DNA of 64,000 nucleotides from RYN-230 sp963720645. GTDB lineage: Bacteria; Actinomycetota; Actinomycetes; Streptosporangiales; Streptosporangiaceae. The notes below the pieces were generated by a model that worked only from the letters and a program-made list of their open reading frames with translations, did no database searches and was not told the origin of the DNA. Position numbers and translations under genes: made by a program. The DNA lies in NCBI GenBank assembly GCA_963720645.1, contig CAVRFX010000019.1:620001-684000 (forward strand), written 5' to 3'. Position 1 is the stretch's first letter, and every line of letters begins with the position of its first letter. Of this stretch, positions 53,507-63,438 are shown piece by piece.

Positions 53507-55900
53507 ATGACCGTGAGCAGTGCCGAGCAGGTCGATCTGGACGTCCTGGCCGGGATCCAGCAACGGGTCCTGTGGCTGGCCACCCGGATCGTCAACGCGG
53601 CTAATCACGACCGCGAGACCGGGGACGGCGTGAAGGTGGGCGGGCACCAGGCCTCCAGCGCCAGCCTGGTGAGCGTGATGACGGCGCTGTACTTCGCGTA
53701 CCTGGACGCCCCGGACAAGGTGAGCGTGAAGCCGCACGCGTCCCCGGCCTACCACGCGATCCAGTACCTGCTCGGCAACCTGGACCGCGGCTACCTGCCC
53801 TCGCTGCGCGCGTTCGGCGGCCTGCAGGCGTACCCGAGCCGGACCAAGGACCCGGACGGCCCGGACTTCTCCACCGGGTCGGTCGGGCTGGGCGCGGCCG
53901 CGCCACTGTTCGCCGCGGTGGCCCGCCGGTACGTGGACGCGCACTTCGGCCCCCGGTCGCGGAGCCGGTTCGTGTCGCTGATCGGTGACGCCGAACTGGA
54001 CGAGGGCAACATCTGGGAAGCGGTCGCCGACCCCGCCACCGACGGGCTCGGCAACGTCATGTGGATCGTGGACCTGAACCGGCAGTCGCTGGACCGGGTG
54101 GTGCCCGGGGTGCGGATCGCCCAGTGGGAGCAGCAGTTCACCGCCGCCGGGTGGCACGTCGTGGAGGCCAAGTACGGCGCGGCGCTCCAGCAGGCCTTCA
54201 CCAGGCCCGGCGGCGCCGTGCTGCGGGACTGGATCGACGCGCTGCCCAACGAGCACTACCAGTCGCTGTTCGGCCTGGCCCCGGCCGGCATCCGGGCCCG
54301 CTTCCTGGACGGCGCGCCGGAGGCCGTGCGCGGGTTCTGCGCCGGCCTGGCCGACGACGAGCTGGCCGCCCTGGTCACCGACCTGGCCGGGCACGACCTG
54401 CGGTCGCTGCTCGACGCGTTCGCGGCCTGCGACGCGGAGAAGGACCGGCCGAGCGTGGTGTTCGCGTACACGGTGAAGGGCTGGGGCCTGCCGATCGCCG
54501 GTAACCCCCGCAACCATTCGGCGCTGCTCACCACGGCCCAGGTGGACGAGATGCGGGCCCGCCTGGGGCTGACCGCGGACACCGAATGGGACCGCTTCGA
54601 CCCGATGACCCCGGCCGGCCAGTGGGCGGCCGCCCGGCGGGAGCACCTGGCCCGCCCGCCCCGCGGCCCGGCCAGCGACCCGGGCCCCGCGGCGGTGACC
54701 GTGCCCGACGCCACCGGCCTGCGCACCAGCAGGCCGCTGTCCACCCAGGAGGCCTTCGGCCGGATCCTGGTCAACCTGTCCCGCGACGAGGCCGTGGCGC
54801 CCTACCTGGTCACCGCGGCACCCGACGTGGCCACGTCCACCAACCTGGCCGGCTTCATCAACCGCACCAAGGTCTTCAGCCCGGACGCCCGCCGGTCGTG
54901 GAGCGAGGACGCCGTGCTGAAGTGGGCCGAGGGGCCGGACGGCCATCACATCGAGCTGGGCATCAGCGAGATGAACCTGTTCCTGCTGCTCGGCCAGCTC
55001 GGCCTGGCCTGGGATCTGTCCGACCAGCCGCTGCTGCCGGTGGGCACGGTTTACGACCCATTCGTGCTGCGCGGCCTCGACGCGTTCATCTACTCGGTGT
55101 ACTCCGGCGCCCGGTTCGTCGTGGCGGGCACCCCGTCCGGGGTCACGCTGGCCCCCGAGGGCGGCGCGCACCAGTCCACGATCACCCCCTCGGTCGGGCT
55201 GGAACTCCCCGGCGTCACGTTCATCGAGCCCGCCTACGCGACCGCCCTGGACTGGCTGCTGTGCGGGGCGCTGCAGGGCATCGCCACCGCCAACGCGGCC
55301 GCGCTCGGCCCGACCCGGGACGGGACGCCGGTCATGGAGGACGGCTCGTACTACTTCCGGCTCACCACCCGGGGCCTGGACCAGCAGCCGTTCCAGGCGG
55401 CCCGGGACCGCCTGGGCGATGCGGTGCTGCGCCGGCAGGTCCTGGCCGGCGCCTACCGGCTGGTGGACGCGGGACCGCCGGCGGACGGCACGCCCATGGT
55501 CCATCTCGCGGCCAGCGGCGCGGTGCTGCCCGAGGTCCTGGCGGCCGCGGCCGAGCTGGGCGAGGAAGGCATCGCCGCGAACGTGGTGGACGTCACCTCG
55601 GCGGACCGGCTCTACCGGGCCTGGCAGCGGACGCTGCGCCAGGGGGTGCGTACCGCCACGGTGCCGTCCATTCCGGGAGCCCTGCGCAGCGTGTTCGGTG
55701 ACCGGGCGCCGATCGTCACCGTGCACGACGCGGCGTCGCACACGCTGAGCTGGCTCGGCTCCGCCCTGGGCGTGCCCGCCGTCAGCCTGGGCGTGGACGG
55801 TTTCGGCCAGTCCGGGGCGGTCAGCGACCTGTACCGGGCCCACGACCTGGACCCCGGCTCGATCGTCAACGCCGCCCTGGCCGCCCTCTCACTCCGGTGA
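53507..55900 (+). CDS. AceE/transketolase-like ThDP enzyme
   Basis: 797 residues, intact, from ATG 53507. ThDP/metal motif GDAELDEGN at 160-168 with DLNRQSLDRVVPG, then a pyrimidine domain (GISEMNLFLLLGQLGLAWDL, EGGAHQSTITPSVG) and a transketolase C-terminal domain. This is the homodimeric pyruvate dehydrogenase E1 architecture, but about 100 residues shorter than normal AceE. Substrate could be pyruvate or another 2-oxo acid. No E2 or E3 gene nearby. Confidence 0.82.
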   Translation: MTVSSAEQVDLDVLAGIQQRVLWLATRIVNAANHDRETGDGVKVGGHQASSASLVSVMTALYFAYLDAPDKVSVKPHASPAYHAIQYLLGNLDRGYLPSLRAFGGLQAYPSRTKDPDGPDFSTGSVGLGAAAPLFAAVARRYVDAHFGPRSRSRFVSLIGDAELDEGNIWEAVADPATDGLGNVMWIVDLNRQSLDRVVPGVRIAQWEQQFTAAGWHVVEAKYGAALQQAFTRPGGAVLRDWIDALPNEHYQSLFGLAPAGIRARFLDGAPEAVRGFCAGLADDELAALVTDLAGHDLRSLLDAFAACDAEKDRPSVVFAYTVKGWGLPIAGNPRNHSALLTTAQVDEMRARLGLTADTEWDRFDPMTPAGQWAAARREHLARPPRGPASDPGPAAVTVPDATGLRTSRPLSTQEAFGRILVNLSRDEAVAPYLVTAAPDVATSTNLAGFINRTKVFSPDARRSWSEDAVLKWAEGPDGHHIELGISEMNLFLLLGQLGLAWDLSDQPLLPVGTVYDPFVLRGLDAFIYSVYSGARFVVAGTPSGVTLAPEGGAHQSTITPSVGLELPGVTFIEPAYATALDWLLCGALQGIATANAAALGPTRDGTPVMEDGSYYFRLTTRGLDQQPFQAARDRLGDAVLRRQVLAGAYRLVDAGPPADGTPMVHLAASGAVLPEVLAAAAELGEEGIAANVVDVTSADRLYRAWQRTLRQGVRTATVPSIPGALRSVFGDRAPIVTVHDAASHTLSWLGSALGVPAVSLGVDGFGQSGAVSDLYRAHDLDPGSIVNAALAALSLR

Positions 55901-55904
55901 GGGG

Positions 55905-57089
55905 TCAGCGGTAGGCGCTGATGCCGGTGAGGACCTGGCCCAGGGTCAGGGCGTGGATCTCCTCGGTGCCCTCGTAGGTGAGGACCGACTCCAGGTTGTT
56001 GGCGTGCCGGATCACCGGGTACTCCAGCGTGATCCCGTTGGCGCCGAGGATGGTCCGGGCCTGCCGGGCGATCTCGATGGCCGCCCGCACGTTGCTCATC
56101 TTGCCCAGGCTGACCTGCTCGGGGGTCAGCTGCCCCGCCTCCTTGAGCCGGCCGAGGTGCAGAGCGAGCAGCTGGGCCCGGGACAGGTCGGCCAGCATCC
56201 AGGCCAGCTTGCCCTGGGTGAGCTGGAACCCGCCGATCGGCTGGCCGAACTGCTCCCGGGTCCGGGCGTAGTCCACCGCGGTCTCCAGGCACGACCGGGC
56301 CGCGCCGGTCACTCCCCAGAGGATGCCGAACCGTGCTTCGGACAGGCAGGACAGCGGTCCCTTCAGCCCGACGACCCCGGGCAGCATCGCGTCCGCCGGC
56401 AGCTTCACGTCGTCGAAGTGCAGTTCCGCGGTGATCGACGCGCGGAGCGACATCTTCTTGTGGATGGCACGGGAGGTGAACCCGCGGGCCCCGCGGGGAA
56501 CCAGGAAGCCCCGGATCCCTTCCTCCGTCTGGGCCCAGACCACGGCGATGTCCGCAACCGACCCGTTGGTGATCCACATCTTCGATCCCGAGAGCACCCA
56601 CTGGTTTTCGTTGCGGATGGCTTTTGTCTTCATGCTGGACGGATCGCTGCCATGGTCAGGCTCGGTCAGCCCGAAGCAGCCGATGGCCTCACCCGCCGCC
56701 ATCCGGGGCAGCCACTCCTCCTTCTGTTCCGGGGAGCCGTATTTCCAGATCGGGAACATGGCCAGCGAGCCCTGCACCGAGACCAGGCTGCGCAGCCCGG
56801 AGTCGGCCGCTTCCAGTTCCCGGCAGGCGACCCCGTAGGCCACGGGGCCCATCCCCGCGCAGCCGTAGCCGGTCAGGTGCATGCCGAGCAGGCCCAGCTT
56901 GCCGAGCTCGGGGGCCAGCTCACGGGGCAGCGTGCCGGCCTCGAACCAGTCGGCGATGTGCGGCATCACCCGGTCCGCCGCGAACGCCCGCACGGTGTCG
57001 CGGACCAGCACCTCATCGGAGCTCAGCTGCTGGTCGATACGCAGCAGGTCGACATCGTGGCCGGGCTGGCCGGCGGCGTGCGTGGGCAT
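55905..57089 (-). CDS. Acyl-CoA dehydrogenase, glutaryl-CoA dehydrogenase-like
   Basis: 394 residues, intact. FAD-binding CFGLTEPDHGSDPSSM near residue 137, WITNGSVADIAVVWA, and catalytic Glu in TYEGTEEIHALTLGQVLTG near 370. The C-terminal text and overall length are closest to glutaryl-CoA dehydrogenase, which oxidises and decarboxylates glutaryl-CoA to crotonyl-CoA in lysine and aromatic breakdown. It converges on the ThDP gene. Confidence 0.9.
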   Translation of the reverse strand: MPTHAAGQPGHDVDLLRIDQQLSSDEVLVRDTVRAFAADRVMPHIADWFEAGTLPRELAPELGKLGLLGMHLTGYGCAGMGPVAYGVACRELEAADSGLRSLVSVQGSLAMFPIWKYGSPEQKEEWLPRMAAGEAIGCFGLTEPDHGSDPSSMKTKAIRNENQWVLSGSKMWITNGSVADIAVVWAQTEEGIRGFLVPRGARGFTSRAIHKKMSLRASITAELHFDDVKLPADAMLPGVVGLKGPLSCLSEARFGILWGVTGAARSCLETAVDYARTREQFGQPIGGFQLTQGKLAWMLADLSRAQLLALHLGRLKEAGQLTPEQVSLGKMSNVRAAIEIARQARTILGANGITLEYPVIRHANNLESVLTYEGTEEIHALTLGQVLTGISAYR

Positions 57090-57184
57090 GGCGGGTCCTT
57101 CCGGTCATCCACTAACTCCCGCGCCCAGCGTATGCGTGCGGCGTTCCGCTGTCTGGATCCGGCCGGACCGGGAATGATCGGGGC

Positions 57185-57436
57185 ATGAACGAGGCCAATG
57201 GGAACAAGAGGCTAGTCCGGACACGGAAAGGTCGGCTCCTGGCTGGGGTCTGCTCCGGGATCGGCGAGTACGCGGGTATCGATGCCACCGTGGTCCGCGT
57301 GATCTTCCTCGCGCTCACCCTGGTGACGGCCGGTGTCTTCGCACTGGTGTACCTCGCCGCGTGGGTGGTCATCCCAGAGGAAGGGGAGGGCGCGTCGATC
57401 GCCGAGAACCTGATCAAGAAGACGGGTAGCAGCTAG
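57185..57436 (+). CDS. PspC-domain protein
   Basis: 83 residues. RTRKGRLLAGVCSGIGEYAG is the PspC start, followed by a long hydrophobic segment (VIFLALTLVTAGVFALVYLA) and the usual WVVIPEE end. Small membrane stress protein; in actinobacteria often stands alone. ATG 57185, divergent from the acyl-CoA dehydrogenase. Confidence 0.93.
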   Translation: MNEANGNKRLVRTRKGRLLAGVCSGIGEYAGIDATVVRVIFLALTLVTAGVFALVYLAAWVVIPEEGEGASIAENLIKKTGSS

Positions 57437-57509
57437 CCGGGTGCGCAGGGGCAGGTCACGGGAAGCCCGGTGGGCCGACCCGCGGCGGCCGCCCTGGGAC
57501 AGGTCGTGA

Positions 57510-59295
57510 TCAGCTTCCGCGGGAGCTGAGGGCGGCTGGGGGCACGGCGGCACGGCCGGCCACGGTGGGTGTCCGGGCCACGGTGGCGGTGCGGTGAGTT
57601 GCTGCGGTGCGGGGGGCTGGCGCGCTGCGGGGGGCTGGCGGGCTGCGGGGGCTGGTGCGGTGCGGACAGGCCGGTGCCCCGCTCGGCCACCGGCAGGTTG
57701 AGTACGGGGTGCCCGGCCGGCTGGGGCTCCCCCGGCGGTAGCGGCGCCGCCGGTGCCGCCCGGGCCGGGCCTGCCGGGGCCGCGCCCGGGCCGGGCCTGC
57801 CGGGGCCCTTCCCGCCCGGGCCGGGCCTGCCGGGACGGAGGGTGCGGCGGCGGTGCCGGTCACGGCCGGCGCTACGGGGGGCGCGGCGGCGAGCGCGGCG
57901 GCGACCCGCCCGCTCTCGAGGATCCCGATCAGCTCCGTGTGCCTGCGGCTCCAGTCGGTGGCCAGGGCCGCCGCGGCCAGCAGGCCCATGAACCCGGCCA
58001 GGGCGACCGCTCCCGGCGCGCCGACCCGCTGCGCGACCGCCCCGCCGGTGAGGATGCCCAGGCCCTGCGCGGCCAGCAGGCCAGTCTGGGCGACGGCGAA
58101 CGCGCGGACCCGCCGGGCGGCCGGGAGCGCCGTCACGAACGCCGCGGCCGCCGCCAGCTGGTAGGCGCCACCCGCTCCGGCCAGGGCCAGGATCAGGATC
58201 AGGACCGGCAGCGGCGGATGGATCAGGCTGAAGATCAGCGGTCCGCAGGACAGCATGGCGAGCCAGCCCATCGGCCGCATCCGGTCCGACGGGCGCAGCA
58301 GCCGGCCGATCACGAACCCGCCGATCACGGTGCCGGCCGGCATGGCCGCCATGAGCAGCCCGATGGCCGGCGCGCCGCCGCCGAGGACGCGCGCGTACGG
58401 GGCGGCCAGGGCCTCTGGCACCACGGTGAAGCCGGCCAGCCAGCCGAAGAGCACCAGGGTGCGCAGGGCCGGGCTGCCGAACACGGCGGCTACGCCGTCC
58501 CAGGTGATCTCCCAGGGCGAGGGATGGCTGGCGCTGCGCGGCGGTGCCGGCCGGGGCCGTACCCAGCACGCCAGGATGCCGGCCGACAGGCTGAACGACA
58601 GTGAGTCCAGGGCCAGGGCCCGGTACGGCCCGAGCGACGCGACCAGGCCGCCGCCGACCAGGAAACCGGCGATCTGGCTCAGCTGGCTGGTGTGGCTCGC
58701 GATCACCGAGCCCAGCGGGTACCGGTCGCCGGGAAGGACGTCGGGCAGCAGCGCCGACCGGGCCGCGGAGAACGGCGTGCCCAGCAGCACGGTGGCGAAG
58801 AACAGCGCGCACAGCACCGCGAACGGCAGGCCGGGCAGGGCCATCAGCGCGACCAGCCCGGCCCGGGTCAGATCCAGGGCGATCATCATCTGCCGCCGGG
58901 GGATCAGGTCGGACAGCCCGGACAGGGCCGCCCCGCCGATCACTGGCGGCAGGAAGGTCAGGGCGTACGCCGCCGCGGTCAGGAACGCCGATCCGGTCCG
59001 GGCGTACACCAGGAAAGCGATGGCTACCTGCGCGAACTGATCGCCCGCGCAGGACAGCGCCTGGGCGGACCACAGCGCGCGGAACTCGCTGACGGCGAAG
59101 ACGTCGCGGTAGCTAACCGGCTGGTCGCCGGGTTGCCGGTGCCGGCCCGGCCGCGATGCGTGTGTCGGCCTCCGGGAAAGCGGGGGGTGCTCTCCGTTGT
59201 GCACGGGCGGCTCTTCTCTGCTGTGGTCTGCGGCATCTCTCCGGCGTCCGGGGGAGTCGCTGGAGCGGACCGCAATCCTTCCTTCACGCTGTGTC
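57510..59295 (-). CDS. MFS exporter (EntS-like) with basic Pro/Ala tail
   Basis: 595 residues from ATG 59295. The N-terminal ~75 residues are polar and may not belong; the transporter starts at YRDVFAVSEFRALWSAQALS. Twelve segments follow, of the MFS_3/enterobactin-exporter type (LSDLIPRRQMMIALDLTRAG, LLGTPFSAARSALLPDVLPG). The last ~130 residues are Arg/Pro/Ala-rich without membrane character, and the repeat-rich DNA there could hide an indel. Substrate unknown. Confidence 0.82.
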
Positions 59296-59816
59296 ATCGA
59301 ATGTGCGTCTGTGACGCCCGGTTCGATGACCAGCAGTAGTGACTTTGAGTCGTGAGTCGATTGCTTACCGTGTCGAATTTTTGGGAAATGCGCAAGGGGT
59401 TCCTGCATGATCGTCTTGGGGCCGGTGGTCGGACTTGTGCGGGACCTGCAGCCATGTGGGCCGTGACCAGCGGGGAGTCCTGAGCGTGAGTGGCGGGAGA
59501 GTTTGCGGGGACAGGTATGGATTTCCGTAGGGACAGGTCTGACGGCCGCCCTCCGCGGCGTGGCGGGGCCGCCGCCGTACGGTGTCCCGGACCGTTCCGC
59601 CGCGTGTCCCGGGCCGGCTGGCCGCGTGTCCCGGGCTGGCTGGCCGTGTGAACCCGGGCCGGCTGGCCGTGTGAACCCGGGCCGGCTGGCCGTGTGGCCC
59701 GGGCTGGCTGGCGGCCCGCTGAAGGGAACGCTTTGGCGGGAGCGCCTGTTGTCCCCTATGCTGGGGCAGTCCCCGACGGCGGGCGCCAAGGGTCACGGCG
59801 GCGGTTGCCGTCACTG
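59296..59816. other. Region between exporter and tRNA cluster
   Basis: No gene supported. It holds the 23-bp repeat array at 59608-59715 and an AT-rich patch at 59335-59400 likely to include the exporter promoter. Confidence 0.5.
59608..59715. repeat. 23-bp tandem repeat, four to five copies
   Basis: Unit CCGGGCCGGCTGGCCGTGTG plus AAC, repeated with slight changes (CCGGGCTGGCTGG variants). It lies about 100 bp before tRNA-Glu. Not CRISPR: there are no spacers. Confidence 0.85.
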
Positions 59817-59889
59817 GCCCCCATCGTCTAGTGGCCTAGGACACCGCCCTTTCAAGGCGGCGGCACGGGTTCGAATCCCGTTGGGGGCA
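59817..59889 (+). tRNA. tRNA-Glu (anticodon TTC)
   Basis: Begins GCCCCCATCGTCTAGTGG. Anticodon arm CCGCC-CTTTCAA-GGCGG, T arm GGGTTCGAATCCC, and acceptor GCCCCCA pairs with TGGGGGC. CCA is not encoded. Confidence 0.95.
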
Positions 59890-59915
59890 CCGTCGGCCAG
59901 TTGGCCGGCACTGAT

Positions 59916-59989
59916 GGTCCTGTAGAGCAGCTGGTTAGCTCGCCACCCTGTCAAGGTGGAGGTCGCGGGTTCAAGTCCCGTCAGGACCG
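59916..59989 (+). tRNA. tRNA-Asp (anticodon GTC)
   Basis: Begins GGTCCTGTAGAGCAGCTGG. Anticodon arm CCACC-CTGTCAA-GGTGG, T arm CGGGTTCAAGTCCCG, acceptor GGTCCTG with CAGGACC, discriminator G. Confidence 0.95.
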
Positions 59990-60035
59990 CTTGGCTGAGA
60001 CCGTTCGCGGTGGTGGTGTCGCGGTGGTCCGTCAC

Positions 60036-60112
60036 GGTCAGGTAGCTCAGTTGGTACGAGCGTCCGCCTGAAAAGCGGAAGGTCGGCGGTTCGACCCCGC
60101 CCCTGACCACCA
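60036..60112 (+). tRNA. tRNA-Phe (anticodon GAA)
   Basis: Begins GGTCAGGTAGCTCAGTTGG. Anticodon arm TCCGC-CTGAAAA-GCGGA, T arm GGCGGTTCGACCCCGCC, acceptor GGTCAGG with CCTGACC, CCA encoded at 60110-60112. An integrase gene starts 77 nt downstream, so the 3' end of this tRNA is the likely attachment core. Confidence 0.95.
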
Positions 60113-60188
60113 GCTCAGGGACATGATCAGCTCTTCTGACGCGAGAGCCGGGAGCCCAAGCGGGAGCCTGAGTGTTACGCTCCCCGGC

Positions 60189-61383
60189 ATGGGAGCCAAA
60201 CGAAGAGGTCGCGGCGAGGACGCGATCTACTTTGATCACGAGGGCACTGAGTGCCGCGATTTACGCCACCACCGGCGCTGTGAGGGGCGCTGGCGCGGGG
60301 TGATCAGCCTCGGTTACGGGCCGGACGGTAAGCGCATCCGCCGCAAGGTGTCGGGCAAGACCAAGACGGCCGTCAGTGATTCGCTCAAGATGCTGCATGA
60401 CGAGCTGGATCGTGGCCTGCGCACCTCGCGAACGTACACGGTCCGGCAGGCGGTAGACGACTGGCTGCGCGAGGGACTACCGGGACGCTCAGAGCGCACC
60501 GTGGCGGTGAACCGGGAAGCCACGGCGCCGCTCCTCGAGCTCATCGGATCCCGGCCGCTTCGGGAACTGACGGCGGGCGACGTCCGTGCCGGGCTCGAGG
60601 CGCTGAGCGACAGGGTTTCGACCAGGTACCTCCAGCTTGCCCGTACCGGGCTGGCGCGAGCGATCAGGTACGCCGAGGCGCACGATCTTGTTCACCGCAA
60701 CGTGGCCACCCTGGTTGACCCGCCGAAAGGCCGGGAGGGACGGCCGAGCAGGTCCTTCACCCTCGATCAGGCGCGCCAGCTGCTGGCGGCAGCCGCGAAG
60801 TCCCGTCTGAATGCATACGTCGTGCTGAGCCTCACAGTCGGCATCCGGACCGAGGAGGCCAGGGAACTTCGTTGGGATCACGTTCGACCTGGACGGGGAG
60901 CCGGACGCTGATCCGCCTGGTCCGCGGTCCGTGGCGGTGTGGCGTTCCGTGCGGCAAGGAGGCGACACCAAGACGCCGAAATCACGGCGGACGCTGGCGC
61001 TCCCGATCACCGCTGTTCAGGCGCTGAAAGAACACCGAAAGCGCCAGGCCGAGGATCGGTTGGCAGCCGGCGCGCTGTGGCAAGATCACGACCTTGTGTT
61101 CACCTCTGCCGTCGGGACGCCGCTGGACGCGGCTAACGTGAGACGCGAGTTCCGCAAGATCGTTGAAGCTGCAGGGCTGGGTCAAGGGTGGGCGCCGAGG
61201 GACTTGCGTCACACGTTCGTGTCCCTTATGTCAGCTGGCGGAGTGCCCGTGGAGGAGATCGCTCGCCTGGCTGGGCACAACCGTTCGGCGACCACAGAGC
61301 TGGTGTACCGGCATGAGCTACGCCCGGTGATCACAACTGGTGCCGAGGTCATGGATAGGATCTTGAACAGCGGCGAATCGTAG
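60189..61383 (+). CDS. int: Site-specific tyrosine integrase (frameshift)
   Basis: ~398 residues from ATG 60189. An N-terminal AP2-like arm-binding part, core-binding SAM-like domain (YTVRQAVDDWLREGLP) and catalytic domain. Catalytic residues: Arg in GIRTEEARELRW, Lys in KTPKSRRTLALP, His-x2-Arg region RDLRHTF, His in AGHNRS and Tyr in ELVYRHELRP. One extra base near 60887 splits the frame. Acts on the nearby tRNA-Phe attachment site to integrate and, with a partner, excise the element. Confidence 0.9.
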
Positions 61384-61392
61384 GCGCTTACC

Positions 61393-61591
61393 ATCCGAGC
61401 TGAATCGAAGATCGGATCTGAGTCCGGCGCGACAGCACACCGCGGAGCGCGGTCAGGAGCACACTCTCATGCTTGATATGGAGGTGATCGTGAGGCGCCA
61501 AGACCAAGAGCACTGCGCCTCGATCACCTGCATGATCAGGCATTATGTGGCCCAAAGGGCGCAGGTGACCGAAGGTCACCCACATAATGCC
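61393..61591 (+). ncRNA. Array of four strong stem structures, ending in a three-way junction
   Basis: Four inverted repeats follow the integrase stop. (1) ATCCGA 61393-61398 with TCGGAT 61412-61417. (2) ACCGCG-GAG-CGCGGT, 61439-61453. (3) GGTGATCG(TG)AGGCGC 61483-61498 with GCGCCTCGATCACC 61515-61528. (4) outer stem GGCATTATGTG 61539-61549 with CACATAATGCC 61581-61591, enclosing GCCC-AAA-GGGC and GGTGACC-GAA-GGTCACC with only GCA unpaired. No gene covers them. They could be RNA, a transfer or replication origin, or recombination arm sites. Confidence 0.55.
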
Positions 61592-61668
61592 GAGAAGAGT
61601 GCGTGACTGAGCCACGAGCAGCGCTGCTGCAGCAAAGTCCGCGAGGTGTGTGCAATGGGGGCATCGTG

Positions 61669-62989
61669 ATGACTAGGATCGCTCGAGTGGAAAGCAGTAA
61701 TAAGGATGCGCTCGCAGGCACGCCTAGCGGTGGCCTCTATCAAGGGTTTGAAGGGTACCGGACCCCGTCAGATGAACAATATCGTCATGCACTAACTACG
61801 GCGCTTGTCGTACTCGATACAAATGTTCTTCTAAATCTATACCGCTACAATGATCAAACCCGAGCTTCGATCATTGACGTAATACAAGCTCTGGGCGATC
61901 GGTTCTGGGTGCCGCATCAGGTCCTAGAGGAGTTTTGGCGCAATCGGGAGCGCGCACTTTCCAGCCCGTTGACTGAAGTTCAGCAAAGCATCGATAACCT
62001 TGAGAAACAGCTTAACTCTGCCAAGGAAACTATTCGCGTCTGGGTCTAACAGGGCGGCGCTTACGGCCCAGGACGCAGGTGCGGTGGAGCAGCAGTTGAC
62101 CGAAGCGTTCAACAAGGCGCAGAGCCTCATAGAAGACCTCGTCGATTCCGACCAGGTAGCACGAGCCAGAAATACCATAAATGACAAGGTGCTGGCGCTA
62201 CTTGAGCCAGCCCTTGAAGGGCATGTTGGGCAGCCGATGAACCCCCATGACTATGCGACAGCTGTTGCCGAGGGCCAGAAACGAGTAGCGGCAGGAGAGC
62301 CACCTGGATTTGCTGACGCCAGGAAATCAGAAGTTGGCTCAGAAGGTGCAGCTGGCGATTACCTAGTATGGGAACAGGTACTCTGCGAGGGAGCGCGACG
62401 TAAGCTCGACATTGTGTTCGTAACGGGCGACGTCAAGAGAGACTGGTGGCGCTACGAAGGCAGCTTCCCGCGAGGCCCTCATATCGAACTCGCGCGAGAG
62501 CTGACACGCCGTTGCGGCACGCAGCTGTATATGATCCGTCCGGATATGCTTCTAACTTATGCCGACGCGCTGGCTGTCACCGTTGGGAAAGGCTCAGTCG
62601 AAGACGTCGAACGTACGACTCGAACGGAGGAAGCTCGGGTTCAGGAGACGACGGAGGAAACTGGCTGGACAGCCCAGGCGCTGGCGTCCCTCTTGGAGAA
62701 GCTTTCGACAGTGGGCCCGGTGCAAGAGGCGACGATACGGCTCGCGGCACAGAAAGGTGGGTACATCAGCCGGGAGGAAGTCTACGTACTCGGTGAGTAC
62801 GATCCTGACCGGCAGCTCAGGGGATTTACTCGTCCGGTCAACCGTCTTGTTCAGGAATTGCGTGACTCGGGTCAACTGCCTGCCGAGGCCACCGATATCC
62901 TCTTGCCGGTGTACGACAAGATGGTGCATGGCTCCGGCTGGGTTGACGGCTTCCGGGTTCCTGTGGAGATTATTAACCTTCTGCAATAG
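61669..62989 (+). CDS. PIN-like domain protein (PIN_8/DUF4935 type, frameshift)
   Basis: ~440 residues from ATG 61669. PIN active-site start LVVLDTNVLLNLYRYNDQTR with RFWVPHQVLEEFWRNRERAL, then, after a shift near 62045, a helical insert and the second acidic site DIVFVTGDVKRDWWRY. This is the PIN-like nuclease arrangement with central helices. The C-terminal ~110 residues (AQALASLLEKLSTVGPVQEA, ISREEVYVLGEYD) look like a winged-helix or regulatory domain. Probable RNA-cleaving effector, likely in phage defence given its neighbours. Confidence 0.82.
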
Positions 62990-63438
62990 ACAGCGACTGG
63001 GACGACTTGCCTAGTCACAACTTAGTTTCGCCAACGGCCCATCTAGCACTCATTCTCATTACTTGGCGATGGGCGCTCTGTCATGGCCGCCGACTGGAAG
63101 ACACAAATAGCCGCGATGAGGTACTTCGGGACCTGTGCGACTGCGACCTGGTTCGCTGCGAGCGCGATTTCCACTTCACGCGCCCTCAGGAGATGTGGGG
63201 GCCGACGGGTAGCGTTGGCGCATGGGATGCGGAACGTGATCGCCGCTCGCTTGGAGTCGTTCGCAATCCCGCCCATATTGCGTTGCTGCCGACCGGACGA
63301 TGGTCGTCTAGGTGACGCGCGGGGCGCGATGCAGGTGGCTGCAGGGTTGCCCGGCTACCAGCCGGGAAGCGGGTCGATCATCGGAATAACCCATCCGCAT
63401 TGGCAGCACACGCTGGCGGGTCGTGCCACTCTGAGTGA
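62990..63438. other. Stretch between PIN and ApeA-like genes
   Basis: Short frames occur on both strands (for example plus 63007-63315 and 63083-63442), none with a known domain or good ribosome-binding site. Possibly the remains of a small gene broken by indels. A promoter for the downstream gene is expected here. Confidence 0.4.
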
